A model generated the notes under the pieces. It had not been told where the DNA came from, made no database searches, and was given only the letters and a program-made list of their open reading frames with translations. Positions 1 through 10,587 of a stretch of DNA of 64,000 nucleotides are shown piece by piece. The stretch comes from Leidyana gryllorum EB-2025a (taxonomy: Eukaryota > Apicomplexa). The stretch's first letter is position 1. Each line of letters begins with the position of its first letter. Both the position numbers and the translations under genes were made by a program. The stretch is from positions 248,001-312,000 of the forward strand of contig JBLWGC010000208.1 of assembly GCA_048772705.1 (NCBI GenBank), in the 5' to 3' direction.

Positions 1-1
1 T

Positions 2-610
2 CAGACGCTTCCGCGGCCTCAACAGCCAACAACAAACTCGCAGCAGCTTCAGGCTGTGAGGAAGACTCAGACGCTTCAGCGGCTTCGAGAGCCAAGAAAT
101 GAAGACAAGCCTCAACAAGATTCCCGCTCGAGTTTAGACCCTCGAGGCGCTTCCCGTACATCTGTATCAGAAGTTCCGACTCCGACGAGAAGCGAGAACC
201 CACGCAACTCTGACGCCAACTCCCTTTACGGTTCCCTCTCCGCTCCCCCAGTTGCAGCAGCACCCCATCACCACCACGAGCCGATTTATTCCGGATGCTG
301 CGCCGCCCCCCATTCGCAGCTCGCACCCACCTACCTCCATCCGCCTCAATACCCCGCTGTCACCCCTCTCCTTTCCTACACACAGTCCGCTTATGTACCA
401 TTGCCACCCTTTCACCCGCATGGTGTCCCCCACCAGCATGGAAGCTGTTATGCGGCCCACTCACCAGCCACTCGACATCCTAATGGTGGCTGCTCGGTCA
501 CTTACGAAGCCATCCCTGAGAGTCCACCCCCCCGTCGGTCGAAGTCGTCCAAAAAGGGACTTGTGTCGCGAGTCATGTCGGCCATTCGTAATAAACCACC
601 CCGACGATGA
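2..610 (+). CDS. C-terminal part of a low-complexity protein (5' end outside window)
   Basis: The frame is open from the window edge to a TGA at 608-610, so only the last 202 residues are visible. I do not recognise a domain. The first part is rich in Gln, Arg and Ser. The middle is rich in Pro, Tyr and His with a run of four His, in the style of a disordered protein. The tail ends in a basic stretch (KKGLVSRVMSAIRNKPPRR). A second open frame overlaps at 252-743 but begins and ends without supporting features. The basic end might be a short amphipathic or nuclear-localising helix; this is a guess. Function unknown. Confidence 0.45.
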   Translation, partial: QTLPRPQQPTTNSQQLQAVRKTQTLQRLREPRNEDKPQQDSRSSLDPRGASRTSVSEVPTPTRSENPRNSDANSLYGSLSAPPVAAAPHHHHEPIYSGCCAAPHSQLAPTYLHPPQYPAVTPLLSYTQSAYVPLPPFHPHGVPHQHGSCYAAHSPATRHPNGGCSVTYEAIPESPPPRRSKSSKKGLVSRVMSAIRNKPPRR

Positions 611-1268
611 GTCGAGTCTGTTACGGGAAACCAGAGTTCCACGCGATGGATCACGAAGAGAAATCCCGTCGAGGCCCCCACACCAGAAGTCCCTGAACCT
701 GAAGTCTCATCAGTCGTCTCACGGTGTGCGAAGTTTCGTCTGAGGGATCTCATTCCGACGTCGCTCGCAGGCTAAGACACTCCGGAGGAACAATTAGGTA
801 GCCTCTGCAATGATGGAAGATATAGGCTCCAAAACATCTCATGTCAAACTTCAAAACGAGTCTCTCTGTGTGAATGTGTAGCAACAAATCCGGCCGCAGG
901 GCTTGCGCCGCCGATAGATTTTTCTCCTTCACACAATGAAGAAGGCGTACTTACCACGGTTCCGAGACGGGTTCGGACGCGACAGGCCGGCCATGTGAGA
1001 AAAGGTCTGTGAGGTGATTAACGCCAGTGCGATGAATTAGTGGAGTGGGAGGTCCAACGGCGTGAGGGCATCACAAGATCATAGGCAGCTTCCTGAGTGA
1101 GTGTACGGTAGATGATGATGAGATAGGGATAGGTTGAGAGCGGGCGGGCGGGACTGTACGCCCCTCGGTCCAGATCCGGGAGAGAATTTGATTGGCACTA
1201 GTAATGATGGAGAAGTTCGCCATAGTCGGAGCGATAACGGAAAAATTACAGGACGCAGGGGAGCAATT
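611..1268. other. No gene recognised
   Basis: This stretch lies between the upstream partial gene and the convergent end of the phosphoglycerate kinase gene. Open frames here are short and have no conserved content. It presumably holds the two 3' untranslated regions. Confidence 0.5.
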
Positions 1269-2525
1269 CTAGTTCTTCTCGGAGAGGAAGGTGACGCCGG
1301 GCAGCTCTTTGCCTTCGAGGAGCTCCAAAGAAGCTCCACCACCAGTGGAGACATGAGAGATCTCGGATGCCTTGCCAGCGTTCTCAACCAAAGAAGCGGT
1401 ATCACCGCCACCAACGATTGAAACTGCACCAGCCTTGGTAGCCTCAATCACAGCGTCCAGGAAAGCAAGGGAGCCCTTGGCGAAGTTGGGGAACTCGAAA
1501 ACACCTTGGGGACCGTTCCAGCAGATGAGCTTGGATGACTTGATCATCTCAGCGGCCTTGGTGCGAGAGGCGGGACCGCAGTCAAGTCCTTGCCAGCCTT
1601 CTTCAATGCCCTCAGCATCAGTGACAGTCTTAAATTTAGCGTCTGGGTTAAAGTCATCAGCGACGATGAAGTCAGACGGGAAGAGCAGCTCAACGTTCTT
1701 GGCCTTGGCCTTCTCGATGAGCTTCGGGACGATCTCAGCACCCTCCTTGTCGAACAAAGAGTTACCGATGGCCATGTTGTCCATCACCTTCTTGAAAGTG
1801 TAGGCCATACCACCGCCGATGATCATCCGATCGACCTTGTCGAGCAAGTTCTCGATGAGCTGGATCTTGTCCTTGACCTTGGCTCCACCGAGGATGGCCA
1901 AGAAGGGACGAGGAGGGTTCTCCAGAGCCTTGCCGAAGTACTCCAGCTCCTTCTGCATCAGCAAACCAGCAGCCTTGACGGGTAATTCAACTCCCACCAT
2001 GGAGCTGTGGGCACGATGAGCGGTACCGAAGGCATCGTTCACAAAGATGTCACCCAATTTGCTCAGAGAAGCGCGGAACGCAGCGGTCGCCTCAGCGGTA
2101 GCCTTGAACGCAGATCCGTCTTCTTTCTTGCCCTTGCCTTCCTCTTCTACGTGGAAACGCAAGTTCTCCAGCAAGATGATGCTGCCCTCAGCGGGACTAG
2201 CGCAGGCCTTCTCAACCTCCTCACCCACACAGTCGCTCAGGAACTGAACATCCCGACCAAGGAACTCCTTGAGAAGGGGGACACAAGGCGAGAGAGAGTA
2301 CTTCTCTTGACGACGACCATCAGGACGACCACAATGAGACATAAGGATAAGAGCCTTGGCACCCTTCTCCATGATCAGCTTAATAGTCGGCAAAGTAGCC
2401 TTGATACGGGTGGCGTCAGTAACGATACCATCTTTCAACGGCACGTTGAAGTCGACACGCATGAGAACACGTTTGCCCTTAACGTCCACATCTTTAACAG
2501 ATACTTTGTTGGAGATCGACACCAT
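1269..2525 (-). CDS. PGK: Phosphoglycerate kinase
   Basis: Phosphoglycerate kinase of lower glycolysis: it transfers phosphate from 1,3-bisphosphoglycerate to ADP. The single exon encodes 418 residues, the normal length for the family (about 415). The start ATG at 2525 gives an N-terminus beginning [19 protein letters not shown], which runs straight into the conserved RVDFNVPL strand, so no targeting peptide is present and a cytosolic enzyme is inferred. The substrate-binding [10 protein letters not shown], the hinge segment LGGAKVKDK and the nucleotide-loop [10 protein letters not shown] are all readable. It lacks introns, unlike most neighbours. It is divergent from the Gly-rich gene at 2813, sharing a 287-bp upstream region. 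Confidence 0.97.
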   Translation of the reverse strand: MVSISNKVSVKDVDVKGKRVLMRVDFNVPLKDGIVTDATRIKATLPTIKLIMEKGAKALILMSHCGRPDGRRQEKYSLSPCVPLLKEFLGRDVQFLSDCVGEEVEKACASPAEGSIILLENLRFHVEEEGKGKKEDGSAFKATAEATAAFRASLSKLGDIFVNDAFGTAHRAHSSMVGVELPVKAAGLLMQKELEYFGKALENPPRPFLAILGGAKVKDKIQLIENLLDKVDRMIIGGGMAYTFKKVMDNMAIGNSLFDKEGAEIVPKLIEKAKAKNVELLFPSDFIVADDFNPDAKFKTVTDAEGIEEGWQGLDCGPASRTKAAEMIKSSKLICWNGPQGVFEFPNFAKGSLAFLDAVIEATKAGAVSIVGGGDTASLVENAGKASEISHVSTGGGASLELLEGKELPGVTFLSEKN

Positions 2526-2812
2526 CTTGACTGAGGACAATGACACAAACGACCTGAATAATAAAAAAAAAGTGACAGTTCAATGTCGCTCGCACACAAA
2601 GTACCAACACCTGTCACACAGTGTGACTCGTGCGAGATAGAGTGTGAAAGTGTGACGTGTCCCAGCCTGGGGTGCGAGACGCGCGATCTATTTTTCAATT
2701 GTGTGTGTGTGTGTGTGTGTGTGAGCTTCGACTGCGAATTATTCTATTCATCAGTAGCGCCTAAGTTTACTACTTTCGACCCCACTCCTTCTTACTACTT
2801 TCGATTGAAAAA
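2526..2812. promoter_or_regulatory. Shared upstream region of PGK and the Gly-rich gene
   Basis: Both genes are transcribed away from this 287-bp stretch. It contains a GT dinucleotide run (2701-2723). Just before the Gly-rich ATG, the sequence TTACTACTTTCGA occurs twice about 20 bp apart (about 2768-2807). No TATA element is convincing. Calling it a promoter is inference from gene orientation only. Confidence 0.4.
2701..2723. repeat. (GT)n microsatellite
   Basis: Uninterrupted GT dinucleotides, about eleven units, in the divergent region between PGK and the Gly-rich gene. Confidence 0.95.
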
Positions 2813-3040
2813 ATGCACGGCGGTCGCGGCGGCTTCGGAGGTCCAGGCGGTATGGGTGGTGGCCACGGTGGTATGGGTGGCGGACCTGGTGGCCATGGCG
2901 GTATGGGAGGTAGCCACGGTGGTATGGGTGGCGGCCGCGGCGGTATGGGAGGAGGCCACGGCGGTATGGGTGGCGGTCCCGGCGGCCACGGAGGTATGGG
3001 AGGAGGACCTGGAGGCTTTGGAGGCCCCGGGCGTCGTTAA
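2813..3040 (+). CDS. Glycine/methionine/histidine repeat protein
   Basis: A single-exon 75-residue protein made almost wholly of Gly with Met, His, Pro and Arg, in imperfect repeats of GGHGGMGG and GGPGG type, closing with GGFGGPGRR. It has no signal peptide and no folded domain. The codons follow the period of the repeat, and the start ATG follows an A-rich leader (TTGAAAAA). Low-complexity Gly-rich proteins of this kind occur as RNA-binding tails, structural or secreted polymers, or metal-binding peptides; the sequence alone does not choose between them. The antisense frame (2795-3100) is open only because the repeat is regular. Confidence 0.6.
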   Translation: MHGGRGGFGGPGGMGGGHGGMGGGPGGHGGMGGSHGGMGGGRGGMGGGHGGMGGGPGGHGGMGGGPGGFGGPGRR

Positions 3041-3509
3041 TTCGAAGGAAGAGTTCCTGTTTGAGGTCGTGGGACGAAGCGAGATGTGGAGGTGTGCCAA
3101 CTTCTATGAGTGACTTTTGCTTTTCATCCCGATGCCTTTGATGAATTTGGTGTGTATGCGTCGTCTAAGCTCCCTGAAATCTTGGGGGTTTTGAATCTAA
3201 CATAATAGCGCATAACACGTTCAGATGATTACAGGAATTGTGTTGAGCTGTACTTGAAAGAACGGTCAAGAAGAAAGAGATCTCAATATCGCTCCGTCTC
3301 CCTCTCGTCATCGGATGTCAGTGGGCTATGTCTGATAGGTCAGTTGACGGAGACCGACGCGAGACACAAATTGAAGTAGTTTAACACTGTCTGTTGCTCA
3401 AATTTTGACCTGACGGGATCAGACTGCTGCGTCGGCCTCGGGGACACATTTGTTGTGGTCATTGATTGGCCTGGGCGGCAATTGTGTTGCTCAGGCAGCC
3501 GTGGGTGGC
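3041..3509. other. No gene recognised; convergent 3' regions
   Basis: This lies between the end of the Gly-rich gene (+) and the end of the M16 protease gene (-). Open frames are short and unconserved. It is probably 3' untranslated sequence. Confidence 0.5.
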
Positions 3510-6500
3510 TCATTCATCATCTGCGAGGTCAGTAGTGGCTCTGCACATCGGGACCCGGTCGATCCAATCGGGGCACTGGAAAGCAGGCCCTTGAGCAGTT
3601 TTCGCCGTACTCTCGACGGTGATAACCGTCCAGGGTCTCCTCAACATTGAAGCAACTCGAGCGGCGTACTCCTCGTATTGTAATTCTCTGCGAGAAAGAA
3701 AAATGGACTCCTTCGCTGATGAACGACTTACTGGAGGAATTTGACTTGATGGTGGCGCACATCAAAGGCGTTCCGCTCGAACAGCAGTTCGCGCCTATAA
3801 TGAGACATTTCGGTCCGAAGATTGGTGGGCGGTTCTTGATACTGCAACAGGACAGAGTTTCTGAAATCGGAGAAGTCTTTGGGCGACAGTTGTGGCTCAT
3901 AGCTCAATCCATTCTCGTTCGTTCCCAATACGCGCTCTCGGATGAATCGCAACACCCTTTCCAGCACAGTGGATGCGTGCTTCTCGGACTGAACCAACAA
4001 TCCCACGCCAGTATTGGGGAGAACGGTGGAGAGAACAACGTATCCCAGACTCTCTTCGGTTCGGAGCTCGTCGTACATGATGCGATCCAACCACCGTCTG
4101 GTGATAGCTTCGAGTGTGCGTGTGAATGGCGACATGTCGTCCATCTGCCAAACGACAAAGACAGCGCTGTTCAAGGCGTCGGAAGTAGACGGCTCCGTCG
4201 AGATGTGGAATATTGTCTGTTGAGAGGCATCATCGGCATCCTGCTTGAGACTGGAGATATCCACAGGATAAACCAACGGCAGTCTCTGCTCCCTCGCAAT
4301 GGGATTGTAAAAAGGTCCCAGAACTTCTTTGCTCATGTACTTGGAGGTTGCGTCCTCGCGAGTGACATTACCAATGATGATCGACTTAATCTGGGCGCCT
4401 TGGATGAACTCCTCAGAAAGTTCTTCACCGTCTGGACTGCCGCACAGGAGATCGCGTACCTTTGGCACATCGAGAGCCGCCAACGCGTCGAGGACGTCGT
4501 CCTCCACCACATAGTCGGGATACCACACTCCATACAGAATGGGGAAAAGGTCGTCCAACGGCCTCCGTTGAGTGATTCTCTCTTTGATGGCGTCACTGTA
4601 GCGTTGCAGTGCCAAAATGATGTGCTCATCTCGCACTTTCCATTCACTGAGGTGCCGCATCATAATAGCGAACAGCTGAGGCGCCTTGTCAGACAAACCA
4701 CTGATGGCTATCTCGACTCCGGGCTCTCCCATACGATGGGTCTCGGCAGACGTCATACTGATACTACCCCTCAGCTCCGCTTCGATTGCGCATTGAAGAT
4801 CCTCATTTGCGGCCTCGAGCGCACTGTTGATGTAAACTCCCATAACAGCCACCTTCTCGACGTCGAGCATAGCCGACAGCACACCCGTCACAAGGGAGGG
4901 GAACCGTATGAACGCGCGGAGTTCTATCAGCGGCACATTGAAGACTGTCTCGAGTTTGTGAATCCACATAGGATCAGCGTCCAGCGGGGTGGGGAGGTCG
5001 TCCACGGTCGTGGCGATCGGCACTACGTCGAGCGACTCAGGTATGTAGGGATTGGGCCGAGGCAAATAAAGGTCCCACTCCTTCAATTGTCGCTTGAGGT
5101 CCCTCCACGGCATCTCCATCACATTTTTCCACTCTTTCATCCAAGCGGCGGGGACATTATCGACATTGTATCTTGTGCCAAAATGGTCGGCGATCTTAGG
5201 ACAGTCGTTTGCCGTAAACCCGACCGTTGAGGCAAAGATAAGTAGACTATCTAAGGTGAGACTTTTCAGCAACTCCACAACGGATCTATGATTAGTTTCA
5301 TAGTCCTCTTCAATTAGAACGTTTCCTGCCGTAAAGACTTCCTCGAGAGGGAAAGACGTCATTTGCAAATTGCAGCTCTCAATGAGCTCCGTAACTTCCC
5401 GAGTACTCTGATTATCCCATCGGACTTCGGCAGATCGGATCTTCTCTTTCACAAGAACGTCCGGAGGTCCTTCTTCCAGACAGAGTCGCAGATAGGCGAA
5501 TATCGCCTTTCCGGCTAATTTGATAATGTCCTCCGTAATCTCTGGCTTCACCAACTCCACTGAGACGTACAGTCGAGTGGCACCCACATCGGAATTCTTC
5601 AGACCCGCACACAGCCCGCTGGCAATCCCCGTCTTCTTGAAGTAAGCTGTCAGCGAGCCTGCATCTTCTTGACCGAGCAGTCCAGTGATGGCAAAGTGCG
5701 GCATTGATCTGTAGGTGTCCCGCACATCCTCAACGACAAACTCGAAGGACAATTCCTTTGTGCCTTCGCTAACGGGGATTACCTTCACGTATTTGTTCAG
5801 ATCCTCGGGACGATAAAGAGGTTCAGGATGACCAAACATTTTGCCGATAGGTCTCTCGGGACAGTTGCCAGAGCTCGGCTGAATTGTCAGTAGATGCGTC
5901 TCAAGAGTTTCGTACATCTCCGCCACGGGAAGATTGGAAACAGCCACGACGGACATCCGTTCAGGTTTGTAGTACGTCTGGTGGAACCTTCGCAATGCTT
6001 CTCCGACTCCCGGTTTGTTGAGAGTCGCGACATTTCCAATGGTGAAAATGTTCGAAGGATGACGGGGATTAGCCAGGACCCTCTCCAGATCGTCCCTTCT
6101 CCAGGCATCGTTCTTGTAGCGCATCTCGGCTTCCGAGTTCACGACATCAATGGTCTTCTCCAGATATTCTGGATTAAGCTCAGGAGCTCTGACAAAGTCA
6201 ACAATGCGCTCCGCAACTTCATACAACCTATCAGCTCCTACGGTGGCCCAGTAATGTGTAGCCCGAGGATGTGTCGACGCATTAGTCGCACTTCCATACG
6301 TATCAACGAAGGCTTGCCAGCTGTGTGGCCCAGGAAACTTCTCTGAGCCCAACAGCACCATGTGCTCCAGCAAGTGGGGAAGCCCTTCGTACTCTTTGTC
6401 GGAGTCATAAGCTCCGAACCCCACTGCCAAACCGAACCCCGACACAAGTACATCCTTTGATGACATAACGAGGACTTTGACACCATTTTTCAGTTGTCTG

Positions 6501-6631
6501 GCCAACACATCATACTTAGCCAAAGATCGAGGGATCTTCAAGTCCGCTTGACTCAAGACACCTTTCGGTAGGGTGGCGACCATGTGCAATGTGAATAAGT
6601 ACAAGAAAAAAAAAGAATTGACCAGACTCAT
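3510..6631 (-). CDS. Secreted insulinase-like M16 metalloprotease
   Basis: Insulysin/nardilysin-type zinc peptidase of family M16A. Two exons, 6631-3732 and 3687-3510, encode 1025 residues; the 44-nt intron starts GTAAGT and ends CTCGCAG, and without it the protein would stop before the last family segment. The inverted zinc motif HLLEH is at about residues 86-90, and a downstream NSEAEMRY segment supplies the third ligand glutamate. Four M16 domains fit the length (human enzyme 1019). The N-terminus from the ATG at 6631 is a strong signal peptide (MSLVNSFFFLYLFTL...), so a secretory-pathway or secreted form is inferred. The ATG lies only 25 bp past the stop of the scramblase gene on the same strand. 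A long antisense frame at 3647-5230 is a shadow. Confidence 0.93.
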
Positions 6632-6656
6632 CGTGTCTCTCTCTGTGTTTGTCACA

Positions 6657-8229
6657 CTAATGACGGGGTAGATAGTAGTGTGGTGGTGGGGGTGGGGCAG
6701 CAGGATTCTTGTGGTGGAATTGAGGGAACTGCTCCGGGGACCTGTACATATATACTGATGCTGCCACCATCAAGGCCACCATCAATAACTGGACCTCTAT
6801 GTCGTAACAACTCATGAAGACACAACTGCACACACGATGACACTCACTGCTCAGACGACGGCTGAAGTACAGCGCATCAGCGAAGTATGCGGCCCCGATC
6901 AACAGCAACTTGTCCACAACTGCCAATTGTAGAGCCCCCCCGAATTCACTGTTGGTCGTAGGCGATTGGGTAATATTTATGTCACTTAGGTCGCAGGCTC
7001 TTACATGGTGTAATCGTTAGCATCGGTCGAACACTCCCGAACAACTCCGCTCCAGTCCTGTCACCAATGAACAACAAGTTTACACTCGACACAGCTCACG
7101 TTAGTGATGCATCCAATCGGTTCGTCGCGTAGAGTTCGGATTGTGAAAGGCACACTCGAACAGGCTGAGACAGAGATTGAGAAAAGGCAGACTTGTAGAT
7201 AGCGGGACTCACGTCCGAAGGGAAGTTTCGTCAGTGCCATTCCCGGAGAGAGCTTTGATCCCTCGAGAATGTATCTTTCTCTCAACTGAATTTGCAGAGT
7301 GTCGTTTGGACAGTTGAGCATTGACACCAACGTACATTGTCACTGATCGTCATTTTGATTTTGAGACATCCAAATGCTGAGTGTATGTTGCCGACTCGCT
7401 TTCCCCGAGCGTCCGTGAGGTACATTGTCGATCTGAGGAGGGGTGCGCTGCGCAAATCGGACAGTCAGTCCTACCCGCAGCAGGATTTCTCGAAGCGACC
7501 AATTACAGTGGCTTCGCCATGTCGAGTAATTGACCGCAGTTCCGCCGTGGAGCCGCGAATGGCAGCACTACAGGGAGTGTTTGAGTTGAGTGCGCACGGC
7601 CTGAGGAGACTCACGGACAGCAGTTGCGGGCGATATAACCCACGTCTTCAGTGGTATAGAATATGGGGCCTCGTGAAGGGTCCAGGACCTCGAACTGTTT
7701 GGCACTTCCTCTGTTTAGCAGTTCAGCGAAAGCCTCGGCAATATTATTGCCTCTCTGCTCAATGAGTTGAACTGCTCTGGCGGCTGTGAGAGAGATGTGG
7801 TCCCTTGTGTGAGTTTATCGCGGTCATAGCAGTACCTTCGAGAGCAGGCAGTTCGAAATAGGAACCGTTAGAACCCATCAGCTTCTGCGGGCGACTCATC
7901 AGCGGCTCCTGTTCTCCCCCGTGATAGTCTCCACTGGCGTAGTTCCCCGACTGTTGTCCGTAGCCTTGATAGTCGTACGCACTGCCGCCGTGGCCGCCAC
8001 TCTGTTGGACATAGGCACCGGCGTAGCTGTCCCACACGGGTTGCGGAGGGGGACGAGGCGGCGAGGGCCTGTTGGGTCCGCCCGGATATATTGTCTCGGT
8101 GAGATTGACGGTCGAGACTGCTGCTGAGCCGCCAGCACGGTCCGAAGAGCGATATGGGACATTAGGTCCGGGGGCTAAAGTGGCTGTGAGGTTGAAAGCG
8201 TCATCGTTATCGTCTCGGTAGAGCCGCAT
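6657..8229 (-). CDS. Phospholipid scramblase
   Basis: Scramblase-family membrane protein, which in other eukaryotes moves lipids between bilayer leaflets in response to Ca2+. Nine exons: 8229-7836, 7783-7615, 7567-7475, 7432-7336, 7285-7213, 7164-7100, 7057-7005, 6948-6848 and 6796-6657, giving 394 residues; all phases agree. The first exon encodes a Pro/Gly/Tyr-rich cytosolic region like the one in animal scramblases. Then come the conserved ARNCC strand, a CC pair (KSCCG), the IGCITNDWSGVVREC strand and the DANDYTIEF segment that precedes the hydrophobic helix DKLLLIGAAYFADALYF. The last exon adds a second hydrophobic stretch and a Pro/His tail; its acceptor is the least certain join. Short separate frames here (6657-6926, 7061-7330) are exons of this one gene. 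Confidence 0.88.
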
Positions 8230-8330
8230 CTGATAATCGCCCGTGTATGGTATTGGCTAAATAAGAGTTGTATTGTCGTTACGCACAAGTACGTGGACCT
8301 ACATCGGGCAACTTGTAGGCCATAGCTGCA
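8230..8330. promoter_or_regulatory. Divergent upstream region, scramblase / DHHC enzyme
   Basis: The 101 bp separating the start codons of two divergent genes must hold the start sites of both unless these lie inside the coding regions. No element was recognised. Confidence 0.35.
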
Positions 8331-10532
8331 ATGAAGCCCTTTCCTGATGACAAATTGGACCCTTCCCCCTCAATGACCCAGCCCAGTACGACCTCTCTGC
8401 TAAGAACACAGCGTGCCTCTTTGAAAATAATTCCTTCCCAATGTCCTCCGGCCGAGCACGACGACGGAACATCAACCAGGCAGAGTAACTCGGAGAGCTC
8501 AGGACACGAAGAACGACGAGTTCTCGAAATGCGCTCACAGATTCGCGCTGAACTCGCGCAGCCTCGCCAACGGCTTTCCTATCCTCCGCCCACAGAGCCA
8601 GTACCCAGCCCACCCAAACGACGGGTAGGGAAGGTTAGATACTGCTTTGGAGGACGATTCCTCTTCGGGCCTGACATGCGTCTGGCTTCGGTCGCCATAC
8701 TGATGATAGTGATCCCTTCCATCATCTATGATGGATGGAGTCTCCCTGTGAGCACCTGCCTGAATTATCGCTCGATATTGACTCCCTCTCAGTGGATGGT
8801 CAACCACTGGAAAGGCGGTTGGGTTCTGGCACTCTTTGCTGGGGTCCTGGAAGTCGTTGTACTCGGCCTGTTCCTGCGCACAGCCCTATCCGACCCGGGA
8901 ATAGTCCCAAGGGAGGCCGATCTTAGCGGCGCGGGCACTGGTGGGTGGTACGATCAGGTGAGCCTCCGCCGCCCTTTCGTTGCTAACGCCCCCCGCAGAT
9001 CCTCCCTCGCAATCCCCCAAAGCACCAAGACGTCGTCATACATGGTCACTTATTCAAAATGAAGTATTGTCTTAGCTGTGAGTCCCCGAACGACTGCTAC
9101 GACCAATCTTCTTCCCCCCAATTGACGTGACCTCCTCCATCCCGCGTCTCCACACGTGTGTGTGCGTGTGTGTGTTCAAGTTCAAGTCGACACGGCGCTC
9201 TGTAGGTAAATTCTACCGGCCTCCCCGGTGCGTTCACTGTTCAACTTGTGATAACTGTGTCGATAAGTTCGACCATCATTGCCCGTGGGTGGGGAATTGT
9301 GTTGGAAGACGCAATTACAGGTGAGTGCTGCGGGTGATAGTTTCGTCTTGGTACCACATTCTCTCTCCCTGTTGTGGCAGATCCTTCATACTTTTCATTT
9401 CCACAACCTCAATCTTCATTCTACTGGTTCTAAGCACGAGTCCGATAAAGTTTACACAGTGTTTCCAAGACCGCCATAAACAGGTGCGAGACGGTAGAGT
9501 TGTGTGCACCACTACTGAGTTGCCCGACAGAGCTTGGATGAGAATGGGGACGGTGAAGGCATGAGAACTGTGTGGCTTACCGCCTGGGATTCTGTGGTTC
9601 TCACATTGTTCTGTATCGGCATTCTGTGGTTCGTCTTAGGTCTCGCAGGTTATCATTTCTTCCTGGTAAGAGGGCTGGCTGTGGCGAGGACTAACCAAAT
9701 AATAATCAACCCATCCTTCGCGCGCGCAGATTACATCTAACCAGACCACGTACGAACAAATCAAAGGCTTTTACGAAGAGAAGATGAACCCATGGGATAG
9801 GTGAGTGAACGATTCGTGGAGTATCGACGAACACACACACACACTTCCGGCGGCAGGGGGCTTCGACGTAATTTGCGCGAGCTCCTTTGTAGACGCAGGA
9901 GACCCAAATTCACATTCCGCCCCAGAGGATCGATAATTTACGCTGACATGGCTCCAATATCGGCGTGTCCCAGCAGTGGAAGAGTGGAGAGTGGAGGAAT
10001 AGTTAGACGAAGCATTCAACTCCGACAGCAAGCTGCGGGAAGCGAGCTGGCTCGATCGTTGTCCTTGAAGAGCACTCACACCCCTGATCGCCAAAGCACA
10101 AATCCTCAACTGCCTCCCAGACTGCGAGGCGCTGTCTATCACGCCGCAGAACGGCCGAGCTCCGTTGGCAGTTTCGTTTCTGCTGACACTCCCGTTCGTG
10201 AGACAAACGAGCAGGAAACGCAAGAGGAGCCCCCTACTGCAACCCCAGGCTCCCAGAACTGTGCGGGATGCGGCGCTATCGACGGCGATTGCGTTTGTAC
10301 GAGACGATTAGTGGCCAACGACATTTTTTACCGAAGGCGATCAAATACAGAGGATGTGGTCATCGGGAAGTCGTGTGTCGAGACTGAGCCTGGTTGTGTG
10401 TTCGCGGAGCTTGACCGCCCGAGCTCCAGGGATGCAACCATTTTGAGTTGGCTGCGTAAAGCAGGGGAGTTCGGCCGGTTAATGAGCAAAACAGACTTGG
10501 GCCGCTGGACCTGTGTGCTTCCCGAAGACTGA
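8331..10532 (+). CDS. DHHC-type protein S-palmitoyltransferase
   Basis: Integral membrane enzyme that attaches palmitate to cysteines of target proteins. Seven exons: 8331-8957, 8999-9077, 9206-9320, 9381-9483, 9531-9665, 9730-9800 and 9857-10532, for 601 residues. Two membrane helices near residues 110-190 precede the cysteine-rich domain, which reads YCLSC, then RPPRCVHC, then the catalytic [10 protein letters not shown]. Two further helices follow, then the family TTxE motif (QTTYEQIK) and the NPWDRG signature. This is the standard four-helix arrangement. The last exon adds about 220 residues of Ser/Arg-rich cytosolic tail with a [13 protein letters not shown] cluster. The intron at 9078-9205 is longer than usual and contains a GT-rich run. 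Substrates cannot be predicted. Confidence 0.93.
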
Positions 10533-10587
10533 GATCAATCCACAAAAACCAGCTGAGGCTTAACCTCAGTCTGTTGCTCACTTAAAA

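Noticed and set aside
2795-3100. Ser/Thr/His-rich antisense frame
   Set aside because: A mirror of the Gly-rich repeat; any codon-periodic repeat opens several frames.
3647-5230. 527-codon plus-strand frame
   Set aside because: It lies wholly antisense to the M16 protease, has no domain, and the protease is certain from its zinc motif and conserved C-terminal exon.
6657-7023. Separate small membrane-protein gene starting at the ATG at 7023
   Set aside because: It fits a splice model, but the joined scramblase model explains the same exons, continues the family alignment (DANDYTIEF...DKLLLIGA) and uses better conserved sequence.
6999-7040. tRNA-like A box (TGGTGTAATCGTTAGC)
   Set aside because: No B box or cloverleaf follows, and the segment is a scramblase exon/intron boundary on the other strand.
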